DNA of 64,000 bases from Alphaproteobacteria bacterium (GCA_002690045.1 NZDE01000014.1:29365-93364), one strand, 5' to 3'; positions 28,171 through 37,049 are shown, counted from the stretch's first letter. The notes: a model not told the origin generated them from the letters alone. Translations and numbers: made by a program.

Positions 28171-29361
28171 ATGAGCGACCTTACATATCCAAATTTTGCA
28201 TTTGATATAACGTATAACGCGCCTGACAGTCAGGCGCGTTTGGGTCTTTTGAAGACTCCACACGGGACTATCGAAACACCAAATTTCATTTTTTGTGGCA
28301 CGAAAGCGGCTATCAAAAACCTCAACCCTGACCAAATGGTTGAAGCAAAAACGGATATTATGCTGTCAAACACCTACCATTTAATGATTCAGCCTGGCGC
28401 TGATGTCGTTGAAAAAATGGGTGGCCTACACAAATTTATGGGCTGGGACGGCCCAATGCTGACCGATAGCGGTGGCTTCCAAATCTTTTCTATGGGCCAC
28501 GGCTCAGTTGCCGATGAAATCAAAGGCCGTAACAAAGGTGGCCGTGGACAGTCCCTTCTTAAAATCACAGAAGAAGGCGCTAAATTCCGCAATTACCGTG
28601 ATGGCTCAGAAATGATGCTAACGCCTGAACTATCCATGGATATTCAACGCAAGCTTGGCGCAGACCTTATCATGCAGTTTGATGAATGTACCGCCTTCCA
28701 TGTTGATCGCGACTACACAGAATCTTCTATGCACCGCTCACACCGTTGGGGCGACCGCTCACTTGCACATTTCGCGAAGAACGATAACGGCGCACAGGCC
28801 ATATACGGCATTGTTCAAGGCGGCGTATACCCAGAACTTCGCGCCGAAAGCTGCGCATGGACGAAGAATAGCAACTTCTTCGGCACTGCCATTGGCGGTT
28901 CACTTGGTGGCAGCAAGCAGCAATTCTACGAAATCGTATCATGGTGCGCTGAACAGATTCACCAAGAACGCCCTGTTCACTTATTGGGCATTGGCGCAAT
29001 TGATGACATTTTCACATGCGTTCGCCTTGGCATTGATACATTTGACTGCGTATCACCAACGCGCGCTGCACGTCACGGCTGGGCCATCATGAAAGGCGTA
29101 CCGGGTAATAAGCTAAACCTGAAGAACGCCAAATATCGTGAAGACCCTACACCACTTTGTGAAGATTACGATATAAAGGCTTCAAATTATTACTCAAAAG
29201 CTTATTTGCATCATTTGCTAAAAGCGCAAGAAATGCTCGCCATGCAAATTCTTTCACAGCACAATGTCTATGTGATGAACCACCTGATGCGCGACATCCG
29301 CGAAGGTATTAAAAACGGCAATCTCGACCAAGTCGAAGCCGAATGGCGCTGCTTAGACTAA
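28171..29361 (+). CDS. tgt: tRNA-guanine transglycosylase lacking the usual zinc cysteines
   Basis: Exchanges guanine-34 for preQ1 in tRNAs with GUN anticodons. Catalytic features are present: Asp99 in LTDSGGFQIFS, the substrate pocket GIVQGGVYPELR and LLGIGAIDDIF, and nucleophile Asp292 in DTFDCVSPTRAARHG. In other bacterial Tgt proteins, a C-x-C-x-x-C...H zinc site precedes YSRAYLHHL; here the equivalent region is CEDYDIKASNYYSKAYLHHL, so by alignment the three Cys become Tyr333, Ile335 and Ser338, while the His (His364) remains. 396 residues. Either zinc binding is lost with fold retained, or ligands are different. Probably co-transcribed with rpmB. Confidence 0.9.
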   Translation: MSDLTYPNFAFDITYNAPDSQARLGLLKTPHGTIETPNFIFCGTKAAIKNLNPDQMVEAKTDIMLSNTYHLMIQPGADVVEKMGGLHKFMGWDGPMLTDSGGFQIFSMGHGSVADEIKGRNKGGRGQSLLKITEEGAKFRNYRDGSEMMLTPELSMDIQRKLGADLIMQFDECTAFHVDRDYTESSMHRSHRWGDRSLAHFAKNDNGAQAIYGIVQGGVYPELRAESCAWTKNSNFFGTAIGGSLGGSKQQFYEIVSWCAEQIHQERPVHLLGIGAIDDIFTCVRLGIDTFDCVSPTRAARHGWAIMKGVPGNKLNLKNAKYREDPTPLCEDYDIKASNYYSKAYLHHLLKAQEMLAMQILSQHNVYVMNHLMRDIREGIKNGNLDQVEAEWRCLD

Positions 29362-29369
29362 AACAGCAA

Positions 29370-29417
29370 TTGACATAATCTGCAAGCATTGTTACACTGC
29401 CTGACCATCAAGGCAGT
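29370..29417 (+). promoter_or_regulatory. Promoter with overlapping palindrome for isochorismatase pair
   Basis: TTGACA (29370-29375), a 17-base spacer and TACACT (29393-29398) form a near-consensus sigma-70-type promoter. ACTGCCT (29396-29402) and AGGCAGT (29411-29417) form a perfect inverted repeat over the -10 end and expected start site, a usual place for a repressor. Confidence 0.6.
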
Positions 29418-29428
29418 AAGGTATAAAT

Positions 29429-30181
29429 ATGTTATCAGCGCTATTTGAAAAATTTAGATCCCCGAACAAAGTCTATGCACCACTAGATTTGCCTAAAGAC
29501 ATCGCCGCGCATTTCTGCATTGACGAATTACCACAAGATTTGCATCCTGTTATTCAGGATAAACTCAACTTCCTCGCACGCTTTAAAAATAAGCCATCAC
29601 TTCCCGAAAAGTTTGACGCCGTGCTTGTCATTGATATGCAGAAGGAATTTTGCAAAACCGGCCCTATACGCGAGGCCATTTTCGCCACACGGCGCGGAAC
29701 TATTGATACTGAAGAAACCGTGAAACATACCGCGCCGATCATAGATCAATTCCGTGACGCTAACCTACCTATATATAGCATATACTTTGCGGAAAAGCCT
29801 AAGCATCCGTTCTTTATTGACTTTTACGGCTACAAATACCGTACAGGTGATACGCTTGTTTATAAAAACGAAAACTCTGCCTTTAAAACACCTGATAACA
29901 AATTCGAACAACCCCTAAATGACGCCGGCCACAAAAACCTTCTTATCGTCGGTTTCAACACATGTGCCTGCGTTAAAAGCACGGTTATAGACGCACAAAA
30001 AGCCGGCTTTAACACATGGCTAGCCTTAGACTGTACAGGCAACGACAATTCTGGCCACGATACTTACACACAAGAAGAACTTGCTGGATACCGCATTCAG
30101 AGTTTAATCGCAATGAAGAACGGGGGCACACAAGTAACAACGTCTGCCGCAGTGCTCAGGCATATACAAAGTGCGCTGTAA
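29429..30181 (+). CDS. Isochorismatase-family cysteine hydrolase
   Basis: Cytosolic hydrolase of 250 residues with the isochorismatase fold. AVLVIDMQKEFCKTG gives the catalytic Asp, ENSAFKTPDNKFEQPLNDAG the middle region, and LIVGFNTCACVKSTVIDAQK the nucleophilic Cys (FNTCACV) with the following helix. The family hydrolyses amides, ureido compounds or isochorismate; the substrate here is not predictable. An N-terminal stretch of about 65 residues precedes the fold. Followed 18 bases later by a second, shorter paralogue, probably in one operon. Confidence 0.88.
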   Translation: MLSALFEKFRSPNKVYAPLDLPKDIAAHFCIDELPQDLHPVIQDKLNFLARFKNKPSLPEKFDAVLVIDMQKEFCKTGPIREAIFATRRGTIDTEETVKHTAPIIDQFRDANLPIYSIYFAEKPKHPFFIDFYGYKYRTGDTLVYKNENSAFKTPDNKFEQPLNDAGHKNLLIVGFNTCACVKSTVIDAQKAGFNTWLALDCTGNDNSGHDTYTQEELAGYRIQSLIAMKNGGTQVTTSAAVLRHIQSAL

Positions 30182-30199
30182 TTGAAGGAGCAGAACAGC

Positions 30200-30811
30200 A
30201 TGAAACCAGTAAACAGCCATAGTGATTATATTGATTTCATGCGCAAATATGCTCAAAAAACGCCCCTCCCCACGCATTTTGATGCATGCCTCGTAATTGA
30301 TGTGCAAGATAAATTCTGCTGCCCTGCAAAATCACATTTCGGCAGTTATTACACCCTTAACGCTGCACAGAACGTTCAACAGTTCGCACCACAATTAAGG
30401 GCACATGATATTCATTTATATTCAATCTATTATGACTTCACACCTTATAAAGATGGGCAAGATGACTTCATACATTATCAACATACTGACAAAGACACGC
30501 TTATTCGTAAAAATGCCCCATCAGCCTTTGAAGGGTTTGATAATGGCCTTAAAGAAAAACTCACCCTAAACAAGCATTTTAACTTACTTGTCATGGGCGT
30601 TTATTTAGATGCGTGCGTCGCCGCCACCGCGATGGATGCCGCACAGTTAGGTTTTAAGCCATGGGTCGTATTAGATTGTAGCGGATCAGTTAAAGGCCAC
30701 AACAACTTTTCACCAAAGAAAATGTCAATGCAAGTATTAGACGGCATGCGTGCCAAAGGCGTTGGATTTACGCTTTCAAATACAGCGTTGGATCAGATTA
30801 AGCCCACGTAA
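30200..30811 (+). CDS. Isochorismatase-family cysteine hydrolase (second copy)
   Basis: Paralogue of the upstream gene (203 residues). DACLVIDVQDKFCCP gives the Asp motif, IRKNAPSAFEGFDNGLKEKL the lid, and LVMGVYLDACVAATAMDAAQ the Cys nucleophile with the helix. ATG 30200 is chosen because AAGGAG lies at 30184-30189; the frame opens at TTG 30182. The pair is divergent in sequence, so an old duplication or separate acquisition is likely. A shared substrate or a two-step degradation is possible but unsupported. Confidence 0.87.
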   Translation: MKPVNSHSDYIDFMRKYAQKTPLPTHFDACLVIDVQDKFCCPAKSHFGSYYTLNAAQNVQQFAPQLRAHDIHLYSIYYDFTPYKDGQDDFIHYQHTDKDTLIRKNAPSAFEGFDNGLKEKLTLNKHFNLLVMGVYLDACVAATAMDAAQLGFKPWVVLDCSGSVKGHNNFSPKKMSMQVLDGMRAKGVGFTLSNTALDQIKPT

Positions 30812-30825
30812 AACCCAAACTAGAA

Positions 30826-31113
30826 TTATAACGTCCTTAAATGAAGAAGAAGGTCGTGTTCTTGCGTTATGACGCGCGCATTAATTGGCTCTGCGCTACC
30901 ATCAGATTTGATATTAAAGCCATCAACAACACATAAGTTTTCTTCATTAAGTACACCATTTTGCCAATGCTCCTGTAAGGAAACATTCCGCTTTACGCCC
31001 GCGCTTGTTGCATAGGCTACGCCAATATCTTTAAACGTGTTTTTTATACCCGGAATATCAGTATCGGAGAAACAAACCGTACCAACCCGTCCATTAAAAA
31101 TATTATTAATCAT
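30826..31113 (-). CDS. Hypothetical protein (95 aa)
   Basis: Not recognised. A small soluble acidic protein with no signal peptide, TM segment or obvious motif. It starts MINNIFNGRVGTVCFSDTDI and ends EHDLLLHLRTL. It is convergent with the isochorismatase pair and lies 79 bases from the redoxin start. Coding status is supported by a start codon in a clean intergenic position, a plausible amino-acid composition and lack of an overlapping better frame. Confidence 0.55.
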   Translation of the reverse strand: MINNIFNGRVGTVCFSDTDIPGIKNTFKDIGVAYATSAGVKRNVSLQEHWQNGVLNEENLCVVDGFNIKSDGSAEPINARVITQEHDLLLHLRTL

Positions 31114-31192
31114 AACCGCCCTCTCAAATTACACGCAATATTTAACATAACAGTAGAGAGCCGGTCAAGTTATATAGTTATGCGCAAATAAA

Positions 31193-31741
31193 CTAACGCT
31201 CAAGCGCAGCTAAAATCCCATCAATTGGTGGGCGGCTTTTATACCCAGATTCACTAAACATATGTGTGACCACGCCTTCAGCGTTAATCACATAAACGGC
31301 AGGGTGCGGAATGCCATAATAACGTGAGCCACGCTTATATTTATCATTTAACAAGCCAAATGCCTTTATTGATTCAGAGCCTGTGTCAGACAGCATTCTA
31401 TATGCAATACCGTGCTGATGTCCAAAGCGCGCAAGGGCTTCTATAGAGTCATAGCTAACCGATACGACCTCATAACCAAACTTTTTAAAATCTTTATAAC
31501 GCGAAGAAAAATCTTCCATTTGTATTTTGCAGAATGGGCACCAATCAGCAGAGCGTACAAAGAATACTACTAATCCCTTCTCACCTTTCAAGCCATCAAA
31601 CTCAACTTTATTGCCATTATGATCCTGCAATTTAAAATGATGCGGGATAGGTTCACCGACCTTAGTTTCCGCGTTAGCACTGCCAAAAGGCAGCGCCACA
31701 CAAAGAAGAACTAGCAAAACTTTACTGATAACAAAACGCAT
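31193..31741 (-). CDS. Exported thioredoxin-like / peroxiredoxin-like protein (AhpC-TSA fold)
   Basis: Periplasmic redoxin of 182 residues with a signal peptide (about 1-24, ending ANA). The core VVFFVRSADWCPFCKIQMED has a W-C-P-F-C active site in place of the classical peroxiredoxin PxxxT/SxxC, nearer to TlpA/ResA-like reductases. YEVVSVSYDSIEALARFGHQ and GIPHPAVYVINAEGVVTHMF follow, typical of AhpC/TSA proteins. It could act in thiol reduction or peroxide defence; the exact class is uncertain. Confidence 0.82.
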   Translation of the reverse strand: MRFVISKVLLVLLCVALPFGSANAETKVGEPIPHHFKLQDHNGNKVEFDGLKGEKGLVVFFVRSADWCPFCKIQMEDFSSRYKDFKKFGYEVVSVSYDSIEALARFGHQHGIAYRMLSDTGSESIKAFGLLNDKYKRGSRYYGIPHPAVYVINAEGVVTHMFSESGYKSRPPIDGILAALER

Positions 31742-31836
31742 AATTGATCCTTTAAATATATAATGTCACTATCTTGTTTTCTATTCGTAAAAACTTTAAA
31801 TTAAGTTACATCAAAAAAATTTAGTTAAGAAAAACC

Positions 31837-33237
31837 ATGGCAAAAACATTATACGAAAAAATTTGGGACGCGCATTTAATTAAAACACAGGGAAGTGACA
31901 ATACGCTGATCTATATTGACCGCCACCTTGTGCATGAAGTGACCTCACCGCAGGCCTTTGAAGGGCTTCGCATGGCAGGACGAAAAGTCCGCGCGCCAGA
32001 AAATACGCTCGCCGTAGCAGACCATAATGTTCCAACAACTGACCGTTCGCATGGTATCCTAGAAGAAGACAGCCGTATTCAAGTCGAAACGCTGACACAA
32101 AACTGCGCTGAATTCGGCGTAGAGTATTTCTCCATGAGCGATAAGCGCCAAGGCATTGTGCATATAGTTGGGCCAGAACAAGGCTTCACCCTACCCGGTA
32201 TGACCATTGTTTGCGGCGATAGCCATACATCAACACATGGCGCATTTGGCGCGCTTGCCTTTGGTATTGGCACATCCGAAGTTGAACATGTTCTTGCCAC
32301 ACAAACCCTACCGCAGCAAAAGGCCAAAACCCTGCGCGTTAATGTCGAAGGCAAGCTGCCCATCGGTGTAACCGCCAAAGACCTTGCCCTTGCCATTATC
32401 GGGACAATCGGCACGGCGGGCGGCACAGGCCACGTTATCGAATATGCTGGCGAAGCAATACGTAGCCTATCTATGGAAGGCCGCATGACCGTATGTAACA
32501 TGTCCATCGAAGCTGGTGCGCGCGCAGGTTTAATTGCGCCAGATGAAACCACATTCAACTACATTAAAGGCCGCCCGAAAGCGCCGAAAGGTGATGTGTG
32601 GGATAAAGCCGTGGCTTACTGGAAGACTTTACCAAGTGACCCAGATGCGACATTTGACAAAGAAGTCACGCTCAAAGCTGAAGACATTATCCCACAAGTC
32701 ACTTGGGGCACCTCCCCTGAAGACGTATTGCCTATTACGGCAAATGTCCCGACCCTTGATGCATTTAAAGATCAAAACAAGAAAAACGCCGCTGCTCGCG
32801 CTCTTGAGTATATGGGCCTTAATGAAGGCATGGCGCTGCAAGATGTTAAAATTGACCATGTCTTTATCGGCTCTTGCACAAATGGCCGCATCGAAGACAT
32901 TCGTGACGTTGCCAAAATTGTCAAAGGTCGTAAAGTAGCTGCAGGCGTAGCCGCAATGGTCGTCCCCGGCTCAGGCCTTGTTAAAGCACAGGCCGAAGAA
33001 GAAGGTCTAGACAAAATCGTCATCGAAGCGGGTTTTGAATGGCGAGAGCCCGGCTGCTCCATGTGCCTTGCCATGAATGCCGACCGCCTAGAACCTGGTG
33101 AACGCTGCGCATCAACATCCAACCGTAATTTTGAAGGCCGCCAAGGCCGCGGTGGGCGTACGCATCTGATGAGCCCCGCAATGGCAGCAGCCGCCGCGAT
33201 AAAAGGCACGCTCGCTGACGTACGGGAGTTCCTGTAA
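31837..33237 (+). CDS. leuC: 3-isopropylmalate dehydratase large subunit
   Basis: Large, [4Fe-4S]-carrying subunit of isopropylmalate isomerase. Family motifs: [20 protein letters not shown] near the start, [40 protein letters not shown], cluster Cys in FIGSCTNGR and in [11 protein letters not shown], and [17 protein letters not shown] at the end. 466 residues is typical. The stop overlaps the start of the HD-domain gene (TAATG), so the two are translationally coupled. The small subunit gene leuD lies at the other end of the window with leuB. Confidence 0.97.
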   Translation: MAKTLYEKIWDAHLIKTQGSDNTLIYIDRHLVHEVTSPQAFEGLRMAGRKVRAPENTLAVADHNVPTTDRSHGILEEDSRIQVETLTQNCAEFGVEYFSMSDKRQGIVHIVGPEQGFTLPGMTIVCGDSHTSTHGAFGALAFGIGTSEVEHVLATQTLPQQKAKTLRVNVEGKLPIGVTAKDLALAIIGTIGTAGGTGHVIEYAGEAIRSLSMEGRMTVCNMSIEAGARAGLIAPDETTFNYIKGRPKAPKGDVWDKAVAYWKTLPSDPDATFDKEVTLKAEDIIPQVTWGTSPEDVLPITANVPTLDAFKDQNKKNAAARALEYMGLNEGMALQDVKIDHVFIGSCTNGRIEDIRDVAKIVKGRKVAAGVAAMVVPGSGLVKAQAEEEGLDKIVIEAGFEWREPGCSMCLAMNADRLEPGERCASTSNRNFEGRQGRGGRTHLMSPAMAAAAAIKGTLADVREFL

Positions 33238-33974
33238 TGACGGGCACGAAATACAGCTATGACGCATTAAATTTCGATTTATGCGCCCTAGACGACGTAA
33301 TCGAAAGCTATGACGTGTCAAATGACCCGATTTTGCAACCACTATGGGCGCAAATATCATCTGACCTATGGCATGAAATCGGCGCATATGGCCAAGGCGT
33401 CAATGATTACGGCGAAGTCATGCAGGGCCACTTAGAACGCATTTCTGCTGATGGCCGCGACTTCATGAAGCAGCTCGGCTATAGTGATGCCGCCGCCAAC
33501 AATTTCTATGATGCCTTTAAATTAAGCGATATTGGTAAGCTCCATGCCGATTACGATGTCGGTATATGGTCACTGCCCCACCGCCCGACCGAAGAAGAAC
33601 GCGCCGAAAAACGCAAACACACCTTACGCGGCGTGGATTACCTTGAGGCTGCTTATGCACGCTACGGCGTATCAGACGCATTCTTAAATCACCCGCATAT
33701 CAAAATCGTCATTCCGGCCTTAATGCTTTATCACCATGAACGCCTTGATGGTAAAGGCTACAGCCAGAAAAGCGCCAACCAGCTTGGTAGAACCATCCGC
33801 ATGGCCTGTATTGTCGACGCCTATGATGGTGACCGCATTCAACGCCCCCACCAACCCGCGAAGCGCACACCAATTGAAGCCATTGAACGCATGATGGCTC
33901 TAGGTGATGATAAGAAATATACCGGCGCGTTTGATCCCAATTTATTGATCGCTTTTAAAGCTTATAAATCCTAA
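33237..33974 (+). CDS. Degenerate HD-GYP-like domain protein
   Basis: Soluble protein of 245 residues with an HD-type helical domain resembling c-di-GMP phosphodiesterases. The expected LHDIGK reads KLSDIGKLHADYDVG here, so the His of the HD dyad is Ser. HRPTEEERAEKRKHTLRGVD, LYHHERLDGKGYSQKSANQL and RMACIVDAYDGDRIQRPHQP follow in correct order, with GYP changed to GYS. Loss of a metal ligand suggests binding rather than catalysis, or altered chemistry. It overlaps the leuC stop by one base. Convergent with an ELM1-like gene by 4 bases. Confidence 0.75.
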   Translation: MTGTKYSYDALNFDLCALDDVIESYDVSNDPILQPLWAQISSDLWHEIGAYGQGVNDYGEVMQGHLERISADGRDFMKQLGYSDAAANNFYDAFKLSDIGKLHADYDVGIWSLPHRPTEEERAEKRKHTLRGVDYLEAAYARYGVSDAFLNHPHIKIVIPALMLYHHERLDGKGYSQKSANQLGRTIRMACIVDAYDGDRIQRPHQPAKRTPIEAIERMMALGDDKKYTGAFDPNLLIAFKAYKS

Positions 33975-34912
33975 AGCCTAACAGCCATGCCGCGCTGGTA
34001 ATGTTCAACAATGATTTCCGCAACTTCACGCGTTGCATCTAAGCGCGGCATTATCTGGGTTGGAAATGGCTGTGATAAATCAAGCTTATCAATATACGCA
34101 ATATGGCCTTTTTCTTCTAACTCAGAAAGAAGTATGGATGTACCAGCCAGATGAACCGTCTTTTCGGTATAGAGCGCATCACTAACCATTGAATATGAAC
34201 TGCCCGCAACAATGACATGATCCGCGTTTGCTAACAGCCCTAAATAAGGGTTATTGCCACGTTCAATAGCCGCATAATCGACACAGCGCACATCCATCTG
34301 TGGGTTGAACTCACCTTTAACCGCTGCATTCCAAAAATCTTTTTCAAGATCGCGCTCTGTGCCTAACGCACGACGTCCAGGGCAAATAAAATAAGTAATA
34401 TCATCATAATGTTCAGCCAATTGTACAAGGCGTTTTGTAAGCGTACCTGTGTTTACTGGACTCGCCAACATCACGGCAACTAACTGCCCTTTTATATCTG
34501 GATATATTTTTTTGAACTTCGCGCCTTCTTCGTGCAAGATTTGATCACTCAAATTATGCGGCACCATATTATGGCGGCAGAATTTACGCGATAGGCTTTC
34601 ACCAATATGATGCACACTAACAACGGGCTTTTCATCCATCAAATCATATGCGCGGATCCCCTCAACCCCAATCAAAATATCAGGCGCACCAAAATCTTTT
34701 AAAGCCAATATTTCACGTTCACGGTAATGTTTTGCCATAGGAAAATGTGCTTCAAGCATCTTCTGATCCACATATACATAACGCCCCCCAGTCATTTCGG
34801 CACAAAGCTTGGCAAGCCCCACAGCCATTTGGCTATCGCCGCGCAGCGGATCATCTTGCCCTATCCATGCCATTACAAGTGGTGATTTATTCTGCGTGCG
34901 CTGTGTCATCAT
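33971..34912 (-). CDS. ELM1-like (DUF1022) putative glycosyltransferase, copy 3
   Basis: Member of the mitochondrial-fission ELM1 / DUF1022 family of GT-B-like proteins, of which some are putative glycosyltransferases. MAWIGQDDPLRGDSQMAVGL matches the family N-terminus (W-x-x-x-D-x-x-x-G-x-x-x-Q), and GNNPYLGLLANADHVIVAGS then SYSMVSDALYTEKTVHL the C-terminal nucleotide-sugar-site motif. 313 residues. Closest to copy 2, sharing the stretch GLAKLCAEMTGGRYVYVD. The last of three tandem genes, overlapping copy 2 by 4 bases (ATGA). Substrate unknown. Confidence 0.78.
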   Translation of the reverse strand: MMTQRTQNKSPLVMAWIGQDDPLRGDSQMAVGLAKLCAEMTGGRYVYVDQKMLEAHFPMAKHYREREILALKDFGAPDILIGVEGIRAYDLMDEKPVVSVHHIGESLSRKFCRHNMVPHNLSDQILHEEGAKFKKIYPDIKGQLVAVMLASPVNTGTLTKRLVQLAEHYDDITYFICPGRRALGTERDLEKDFWNAAVKGEFNPQMDVRCVDYAAIERGNNPYLGLLANADHVIVAGSSYSMVSDALYTEKTVHLAGTSILLSELEEKGHIAYIDKLDLSQPFPTQIMPRLDATREVAEIIVEHYQRGMAVRL

Positions 34913-35895
34913 AAAACAACCTTCCTGCCCGCAGTGTATTGCGAAGCAATATATGAAGCGACATCACGCGTTGCATCAAGGCGTGGCTTAGACACTGTTG
35001 GGAATGTCTCATGCTTCTTAAGCTCATACGCCATAACAATATGTTTGTCTTCGATCAACTTATCGTAATCCTCACGATGCCAATCAATATAAACGGTTTT
35101 ACCCATATATAACGCATCACTAACCATCGAATAGGAATGCCCACTTACAATAATATGATCCGCACTGGCAAGCAGGCCTAAATACGGATTATACCCATTT
35201 TCGATTTGCTTATAATCTACATCAATAATACGCGCTTTAGTTGACTTCATAAGATGACGGACATAGCCTTTTAATGTGTTATTCGAAAACACAGTTTTTA
35301 AGTCATAGCGCATTTGAGAAGCCAAATCACGCGCATCCGTTTTTGCACGTCGATTTGGACAAAAGACAAAAGTAATATCATCGTAATTTTCAGCAATACG
35401 CTGCAAATCACGGATCATATCAGTCTGCATACATTGATAACTTGCCACCATCACAGCCACCAGAGGCCCCTTGATTTGCGGATAATGAGCCTGAAACTTC
35501 TGTTTTTCTTCTGCCAACACTTTATCGTTTACATTATGCGGCACCATGCCATGTTGACAATATCTACGGGATATCGTTTCCCCAATATGCGTGCACTCGA
35601 TTTGGGGCCCCCCTTTAAAATAAGCAGAACAAGCAATTGCCGCTTCACTATTGCCAATTAATATATCAGGCGTACCAAACTTCTTGGCAGCAAGACTCTC
35701 CATTTCTGCATAGTCTTTAGCTTTTGGAAAATTCTCTTTGAGCATCGGCTCATCAACATAAACGTAGCGCCCGCCTGTCATTTCAGCACACAATTTAGCT
35801 AGCCCGATAGCCATTTGACTATCACCACGCAAAGGCGTATCACGCCCAACCCATGCCATTACAAGTGGTTCTTTATGTTCCTTAACTACGCTCAT
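34909..35895 (-). CDS. ELM1-like (DUF1022) putative glycosyltransferase, copy 2
   Basis: Same family as its neighbours: MAWVGRDTPLRGDSQMAIGL at the start, ENGYNPYLGLLASADHIIVS then GHSYSMVSDALYMGKTVYID in the C-terminal half. 328 residues, with a longer middle loop (about 205-225) than copy 3. The strong likeness of copies 2 and 3 over N-terminal and C-terminal halves indicates a fairly recent duplication. Ends in an ATGA overlap with copy 3, so the two are coupled. Confidence 0.78.
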   Translation of the reverse strand: MSVVKEHKEPLVMAWVGRDTPLRGDSQMAIGLAKLCAEMTGGRYVYVDEPMLKENFPKAKDYAEMESLAAKKFGTPDILIGNSEAAIACSAYFKGGPQIECTHIGETISRRYCQHGMVPHNVNDKVLAEEKQKFQAHYPQIKGPLVAVMVASYQCMQTDMIRDLQRIAENYDDITFVFCPNRRAKTDARDLASQMRYDLKTVFSNNTLKGYVRHLMKSTKARIIDVDYKQIENGYNPYLGLLASADHIIVSGHSYSMVSDALYMGKTVYIDWHREDYDKLIEDKHIVMAYELKKHETFPTVSKPRLDATRDVASYIASQYTAGRKVVL

Positions 35896-35958
35896 AGACC
35901 TATTTTTTTATTCTAAACCCAAGAAAGCTAACACACAAATATGATTATGTAAACAATA

Positions 35959-36978
35959 TTATGGGCTTTTAGGCTCTTTAGTCTGACGCGCACAAGATGC
36001 TTTATATTCATCAACAAGAACTTTGGCAATTTCCGTCGTCATATTTACTGGCGGTACGGTGTATTTAGTTAACTTCGTGCTACCAATTTTATGTATAGGG
36101 ATGATATGCCCGCTATCAACCAAATCATCATAATAACGATACATAAAATCCATATAAACCGGTTTGCCCACCGCCATAGTTTCACAAGCAATAGAAAATG
36201 AATCGCCAATAACAAACAGATGATCAGCCGCACCCATAAGACCAACATAAGGGTTATAGCCGCCAAGCATATCCAAATAGTCTTCGCCCATAATATGAAC
36301 ATTTGGTGCGCGACCTATGGCTTTTCTAAAGTTAACAGATAAACTTCCATCATCGAACCAAGAGCTAAATCCAGTTTGTAAGTGCTCATATAGGCGCGCA
36401 TAATCTTGCTTACTGCGACGACTTGGACACAGAAATATGGTTGCCTCATCATGCCGCGCGGCTAAATAATATATTTTCTTGGCTATATCGCGGCCATCAT
36501 TATTAAGCTGACAATTACTACCACCAATAAACACGCCCAATAATGGCCCTTTTATATCTGGGTAATGGCTGTAGAATTCAACAGCCTTATCTTTCAGCTT
36601 ATTAGGTGTAATATCATGCGCGACATAGCGATTAAAATCACGTGAGAGACTAATCGTTTCATTAATGTCATGTACGAACAAACGCGGCTTAACACGCATT
36701 TGGTCATAGACTTCTGTACTATAGCGCCCAAACAACATATCAGGCGCACCATATTTCTTAAGCGCCGCCTTAATACGGTCTTTATAAAGCGTTGTTTTCG
36801 AAAACATTTGCGTGACAACATCATCATCCAGGCAAATAAAACGCCCGTTAACAAGTCGGGCACAGTTGCGTGCAAGGCCAATCATGCCCTGCGTATCGCC
36901 CCGGTTCATTTCATCTGGGCCAACCCAGACCATGACAAGTGGCTTATCGTCTACCGTGTTTAGCTGTTTATCATCCAT
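35959..36978 (-). CDS. ELM1-like (DUF1022) putative glycosyltransferase, copy 1
   Basis: First and most divergent of the three tandem members. VMVWVGPDEMNRGDTQGMIG at the start and GGYNPYVGLMGAADHLFVIG, then DSFSIACETMAVGKPVYMDF, near the end follow the family plan; the middle contains RHDEATIFLCPSRRSKQDYA. 339 residues. The start at ATG 36978 has no clear Shine-Dalgarno and sits 6 bases after a strong terminator of the coiled-coil gene, so a promoter within or just beyond that hairpin, or read-through, must feed this operon. Confidence 0.76.
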   Translation of the reverse strand: MDDKQLNTVDDKPLVMVWVGPDEMNRGDTQGMIGLARNCARLVNGRFICLDDDVVTQMFSKTTLYKDRIKAALKKYGAPDMLFGRYSTEVYDQMRVKPRLFVHDINETISLSRDFNRYVAHDITPNKLKDKAVEFYSHYPDIKGPLLGVFIGGSNCQLNNDGRDIAKKIYYLAARHDEATIFLCPSRRSKQDYARLYEHLQTGFSSWFDDGSLSVNFRKAIGRAPNVHIMGEDYLDMLGGYNPYVGLMGAADHLFVIGDSFSIACETMAVGKPVYMDFMYRYYDDLVDSGHIIPIHKIGSTKLTKYTVPPVNMTTEIAKVLVDEYKASCARQTKEPKSP

Positions 36979-36983
36979 AAATA

Positions 36984-37017
36984 CAAAAAACCGCTTAAAT
37001 GCATTATCTAAGCGGTT
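36984..37017 (-). terminator. Intrinsic terminator after the coiled-coil gene
   Basis: On the minus strand AACCGCTTA and TAAGCGGTT (plus-strand 36989-36997 and 37009-37017) form a 9-bp stem, followed by TTTTTT. It directly precedes the ELM1-like copy 1 start. Confidence 0.88.
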
Positions 37018-37049
37018 CTTAGCACAATCTTTAAAATTATGTCAATCAA

